Source: Pannonibacter phragmitetus_B
GTDB taxonomy: Bacteria; Pseudomonadota; Alphaproteobacteria; Rhizobiales; Stappiaceae
Reading direction: 5' to 3'
Assembly (NCBI RefSeq): GCF_050510895.1
Contig: NZ_JBNINT010000001.1
Coordinates: 1,612,001 to 1,676,000, forward strand
Length of the DNA stretch: 64,000 nucleotides
Position numbers and translations under genes: made by a program
In this document: positions 61,423-64,000 of the stretch, one piece after another
How the letters are laid out: every line of letters begins with the position of its first letter
Numbering within the stretch: the first letter of the stretch is position 1
Notes under the pieces: generated by a model
Told to the model about the DNA's origin: nothing
Databases searched by the model: none
Seen by the model: the letters and a program-made list of their open reading frames with translations, nothing else

Positions 61423-62594
61423 ATGATCAATGATACAGCCGAAGCTTTTGTCGAGGTTCTGGATGCTCCTCTGGTAACAGCCCAAGGCGTGCTCAGCGGG
61501 CTGACTTTTGCCGCCAAGGATAATTACGCCTTCGCGGGCCGTATTGCGGGCAATGGCAGCCCGGCCTGGAAGGCCAGCCACGCGCCGGACATGGTGACGG
61601 CACCATCGCTGCAAACGGTGCTGGATGCGGGGGAGCACTGGCAGGCTTCACGAAGATGGATGAGCTTGCCTACAGTATGATCGGCAGCAATGCCCACACG
61701 GGCACGCCGCTGAACAGCGCCGCTCCGCTGCGGGTGCCGGGCGGATCGTCATCCGGATCGGCCTCTGCGGTGGCCGCAGGCCTCGTGGATTTCGCGCTTG
61801 GCAGCGATACGGGCGGCTCGGTGCGCATTCCCGCATCCTTCTGCGGGCTCTACGGCCTGCGCCCCGGCCATGGCCGCGTTGATGGGACGGGGCTGAAGCC
61901 GCTTGCACCCAGCTTTGATGTGCCGGGCTGGTTCGCCCGTGACCTTGATCTGATGCTACGGATCAGCGCCGTCTTCGGCATTGAGGCAGATAATACACCG
62001 GCCCCTGCGCGGCTATGGATGCCGGACACCATTTGGGCCACGCTGGATCCTGCAATGCGCAGCGCTCTTGCGCCGGGTATTTCCCGGGCTGAAAGCTTGC
62101 TGGGGCCAGCTCTTACACATGCCATCCCGCTTTACGGCGAGATCGACTGGTTCGAGACATTCCGCCTGCATCAGGCCTATGAGGCTTGGGGCGCGCTGGG
62201 GGCATGGATTGAGGAGGAGCAGCCGGAATTCGGTCCCGGTGTCGGCGAGCGGTTGGCGGCGGCCAAAGCCGTTTCGGAAGAAACGTTTGTCAAGGTTGCC
62301 CGTGACCGTTCTGCCATCCGCGCTGCCATGGATGAGGCGCTTTCCGGCGGTGTGATCCTGCTTCTTCCAACTGCACCCGGCCCAGCGCCCTTGCGTGATG
62401 CCAGCCAGGCGGATCTGGAGCTTTACCGCCGGGCCACCATGCCCATCACCTGCATTGCCGGCCTCAGCGGCCTGCCGGAGCTGACGCTTCCCGGTGCCAG
62501 AGTGGACGGCGCACCCGTTGGTTTGTCGCTGGTGGCGGCAAGGGGCGGGGAGGAGATGATCCTGGATTTCGCCCGCCGCATGTCAGCCGCGTGA
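61423..62594 (+). CDS. Amidase-signature hydrolase (one frameshift)
   Basis: About 390 residues. Adding one G to GGGGG at 61629-61633 joins the two frames as LDAGGALAGFTKMDELAYSMIGSN, the expected amidase sequence. Catalytic lysine in LTFAAKDNYAFAG, serines in VPGGSSSGSASAVAAGL and the nucleophile in GSDTGGSVRIPASFCGLYGLRPGHGRV. Size and AKDNYAFAGRIAGNGSPAW resemble AMI1/indoleacetamide-type and AtzF-like amidases. GAAGGA precedes ATG 61423. With the transporter and racemase-fold protein it suggests use of an amide or ureide. Confidence 0.88.
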
Positions 62595-62604
62595 GGTCGC
62601 AGAA

Positions 62605-63264
62605 ATGAAGCCGCGCGTGGCGCTGATCAACCCAAATACCACTGTGGCGACGACGCTTGCCATGGTGCGGCTTGCGGCAGAGGCGGTGCCGGAGGTCGAA
62701 TTTCTGCCAGTGACCGTCGCCAAAGGGCCACCGGTGATCACGGAGCCAAAGGCTCTGGCTGAAGCAGCAGGGCATGTGGCGGCGCTGGCGGAGCATCTGC
62801 CGGAGGGGATTTCCGGCGTCATCACGGCTGCTTTCGGCGACCCTGGGCTGGACGCCTTGCGTGCCGTTCTTCCGGTTCCTGTCACCGGCATCGCCGAAGC
62901 GGGCATGCTGGCAGCAGCTGAGGGCGGGCGGCGGTTCTGCGTGGTGACGACGACACCGGATCTGGCTGTCCCGATCAAGGCACGGGCCGCGGTCTATGGT
63001 CTTGGTGACAGCCTCACCTCCGTGCGGTTGACGGCGGGCGATGTGCATCAGGTGATGGCAGACCCGGAACGTCTGGAAGCGGCTCTGGCAGAGGCCATCC
63101 GCCTCGCCATTGCGGAAGATGCAGCCGAGGCGATTGTCATTGGCGGCGGGCCGCTGGCCGTTGCTGCGCGTGCTTTGGCGGGGCATTTTTCCGTGCCCAT
63201 CATCGAGCCCGTGCCGGAAGCGGCGCGCCGGATCGCAAGACTGATCCGGCGCGGAAATATTTAA
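62605..63264 (+). CDS. Asp/Glu/hydantoin racemase superfamily protein without catalytic cysteines
   Basis: 219 residues, 10 bases after the amidase. Family layout: VALINPNTTVATT, GVITAAFGDPGLDALRAVLPVPVTGIAEA, FCVVTTTPD, and EAIVIGGGPLAVAARAL. In hydantoin racemases the two catalytic cysteines sit before FGDPGL and in the IVLGC stretch; here they are Ala and Gly. The only cysteine (RRFCVV) is elsewhere. So it is probably not a racemase; related decarboxylases, lyases or isomerases are alternatives. Likely acts on the product of the amidase. Confidence 0.8.
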   Translation: MKPRVALINPNTTVATTLAMVRLAAEAVPEVEFLPVTVAKGPPVITEPKALAEAAGHVAALAEHLPEGISGVITAAFGDPGLDALRAVLPVPVTGIAEAGMLAAAEGGRRFCVVTTTPDLAVPIKARAAVYGLGDSLTSVRLTAGDVHQVMADPERLEAALAEAIRLAIAEDAAEAIVIGGGPLAVAARALAGHFSVPIIEPVPEAARRIARLIRRGNI

Positions 63265-63265
63265 G

Positions 63266-64000
63266 TCAGACCGTGATGATGGCCTTGATCAGCGTGCCAC
63301 GGTCTTCTGCCCAGAGCGGCAGGTTGGTCACGGCGTCCTCGAAGCTTGTCTCGTGGGTTGCCAGGGTATCCACCGGAACCTCGCTGCTGCGGATCTTGGC
63401 AATCACGTGCTCGAAGTCTTCTTTCAGCGCGTTCCGGCTGGCGAAAAGCGTCGTCTCGCGCTTGTGGAACTCGGGATCGGCAAAGACCAGATCGCCCTTG
63501 ACCACGGACAGCAGCACATAGGCGCCGCCATGGGCGACATGGGAGAGCCCTGCGTTCATGGCCTTGATGTTGCCGGTGGCATCGAACACCACGTCATAGG
63601 CACCCGGCGTTTCCTGTCCCACCAGTTCGTAGCGGGCAGAGGGCAGGGCCTTGCGGGCGAGATCCAGCCGCGACTGTGACGTGTCGCGCAGGGTCACGTC
63701 TGCGCCTTCAATGGCTGCAAAGATCGCAGCGCCAAGGCCGATGGGGCCTGCGCCAACGATCAGCGCGCTCATGCCGCGCTTCACGCTGCCCCGGCGCACG
63801 CCATGGGCACCGATCGCCAGAAACTCGACCATGGCCGCAGCCTTGGGCGAGAGCCCTTCCGCCGGGTAGAGGTTGCCCTCGGGAACCACGATTTCCTCGC
63901 ACATACCGCCATCCGTGTGGACGCCAAGCACGGCGATGGCCTCGCAGCAGTTGGGCTTGCCGATCGTGCAGGCATGGCACTTGCCGCAGGTGATGTAGGG
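63266..64000 (-). CDS. Zinc-dependent dehydrogenase (RspB/L-idonate/threonine type), 5' end off window
   Basis: At least 244 residues; the N terminus lies beyond 64000. The structural zinc loop YITCGKCHACTIGKPNCCEAIAVLG starts the visible part, then GVHTDGGMCEEIVVPEGNLYPAEGLSPKAAAMVEFLAIGAHGVRRG, the NAD site LIVGAGPIGLGAAIFAA, and VDTLATHETSFEDAV near the end. Medium-chain dehydrogenase of the sugar/polyol or threonine kind; substrate unknown. Convergent with the racemase-fold gene, ending one base past it. Confidence 0.9.
   Translation of the reverse strand, partial: PYITCGKCHACTIGKPNCCEAIAVLGVHTDGGMCEEIVVPEGNLYPAEGLSPKAAAMVEFLAIGAHGVRRGSVKRGMSALIVGAGPIGLGAAIFAAIEGADVTLRDTSQSRLDLARKALPSARYELVGQETPGAYDVVFDATGNIKAMNAGLSHVAHGGAYVLLSVVKGDLVFADPEFHKRETTLFASRNALKEDFEHVIAKIRSSEVPVDTLATHETSFEDAVTNLPLWAEDRGTLIKAIITV

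Noticed and set aside
1..64000. CRISPR arrays, rRNA genes, riboswitches, prophage genes
   Set aside because: Looked for spaced direct repeats, rRNA landmarks and phage structural genes; none seen.

Overview
The window looks like chromosomal DNA of a GC-rich, flagellated alphaproteobacterium, most likely Hyphomicrobiales (Stappiaceae-like). That placement is an inference from gene content: an NAGGN-type M42 peptidase, split gatC-gatA / gatB loci, opgGH glucan synthesis, a DUF6455 protein, the short NDUFS4-like complex I subunit, TRAP and oligopeptide-type ABC transporters, and encoded CCA ends on all three tRNAs. No rRNA, CRISPR array, phage or plasmid backbone is visible.

Layout. 0-5.5 kb: end of an M42 peptidase, a TetR regulator with a clear operator, gatCA, a cytosolic chymotrypsin-like protease and an FAD oxidoreductase. 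5.7-10 kb: opgG, an unknown 119-aa gene and opgH. 10.04-12.05 kb: a 2-kb inverted-repeat-bounded insertion with a 6-bp target duplication and no transposase; it carries an ArsR regulator, a cupin, a truncated alpha/beta hydrolase and an unknown coiled-coil protein. 12-21 kb: DUF6455, a FliK/FlhB-C pair, gatB, and stress and signalling genes (GNAT, GST, GGDEF, DUF2147, PPK2). 21-28.5 kb: a TRAP transporter divergent from an IclR-ligase-SDR-tandem-PPC operon, with two matching palindromes between them, which looks like a complete uptake and activation pathway for an unknown carboxylate. 28.5-36.4 kb: orthocaspase, tRNAs Glu, Pro and Arg, glyoxalase, sirtuin, double cold-shock protein and other housekeeping genes.

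37.2-42 kb holds the most novel locus: a BTAD/TPR regulator, two NHLP-like precursor peptides and a YcaO protein ending in PYPF. It looks like a minimal ribosomal-peptide (RiPP) cluster. It is followed by a candidate small RNA gene with its own promoter, several hairpins and a terminator. 42-47.4 kb: CAP lipoprotein, a metallophosphoesterase and a lipid-linked sugar-transfer operon (ArnT-like, PAP2, GT2, LAB_N). 47.4-54.8 kb: MCP, fructokinase, AbrB-type permease, alcohol dehydrogenase and adenine deaminase. 54.8-64 kb: a peptide-type ABC transporter divergent from a FadR-type regulator, an amidase, a racemase-fold protein lacking both usual cysteines, and a partial Zn dehydrogenase. This looks like an amide or ureide catabolic locus with a FadR-style operator between its halves.

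Caution on sequence quality: about a dozen genes carry one apparent frameshift each, dppD two. In most, one added G or C (or A) in a short homopolymer restores the family sequence, often a 5-base run that should be 6. I treat these as probable sequence errors or slippage sites rather than decay, and annotate the full genes across them.
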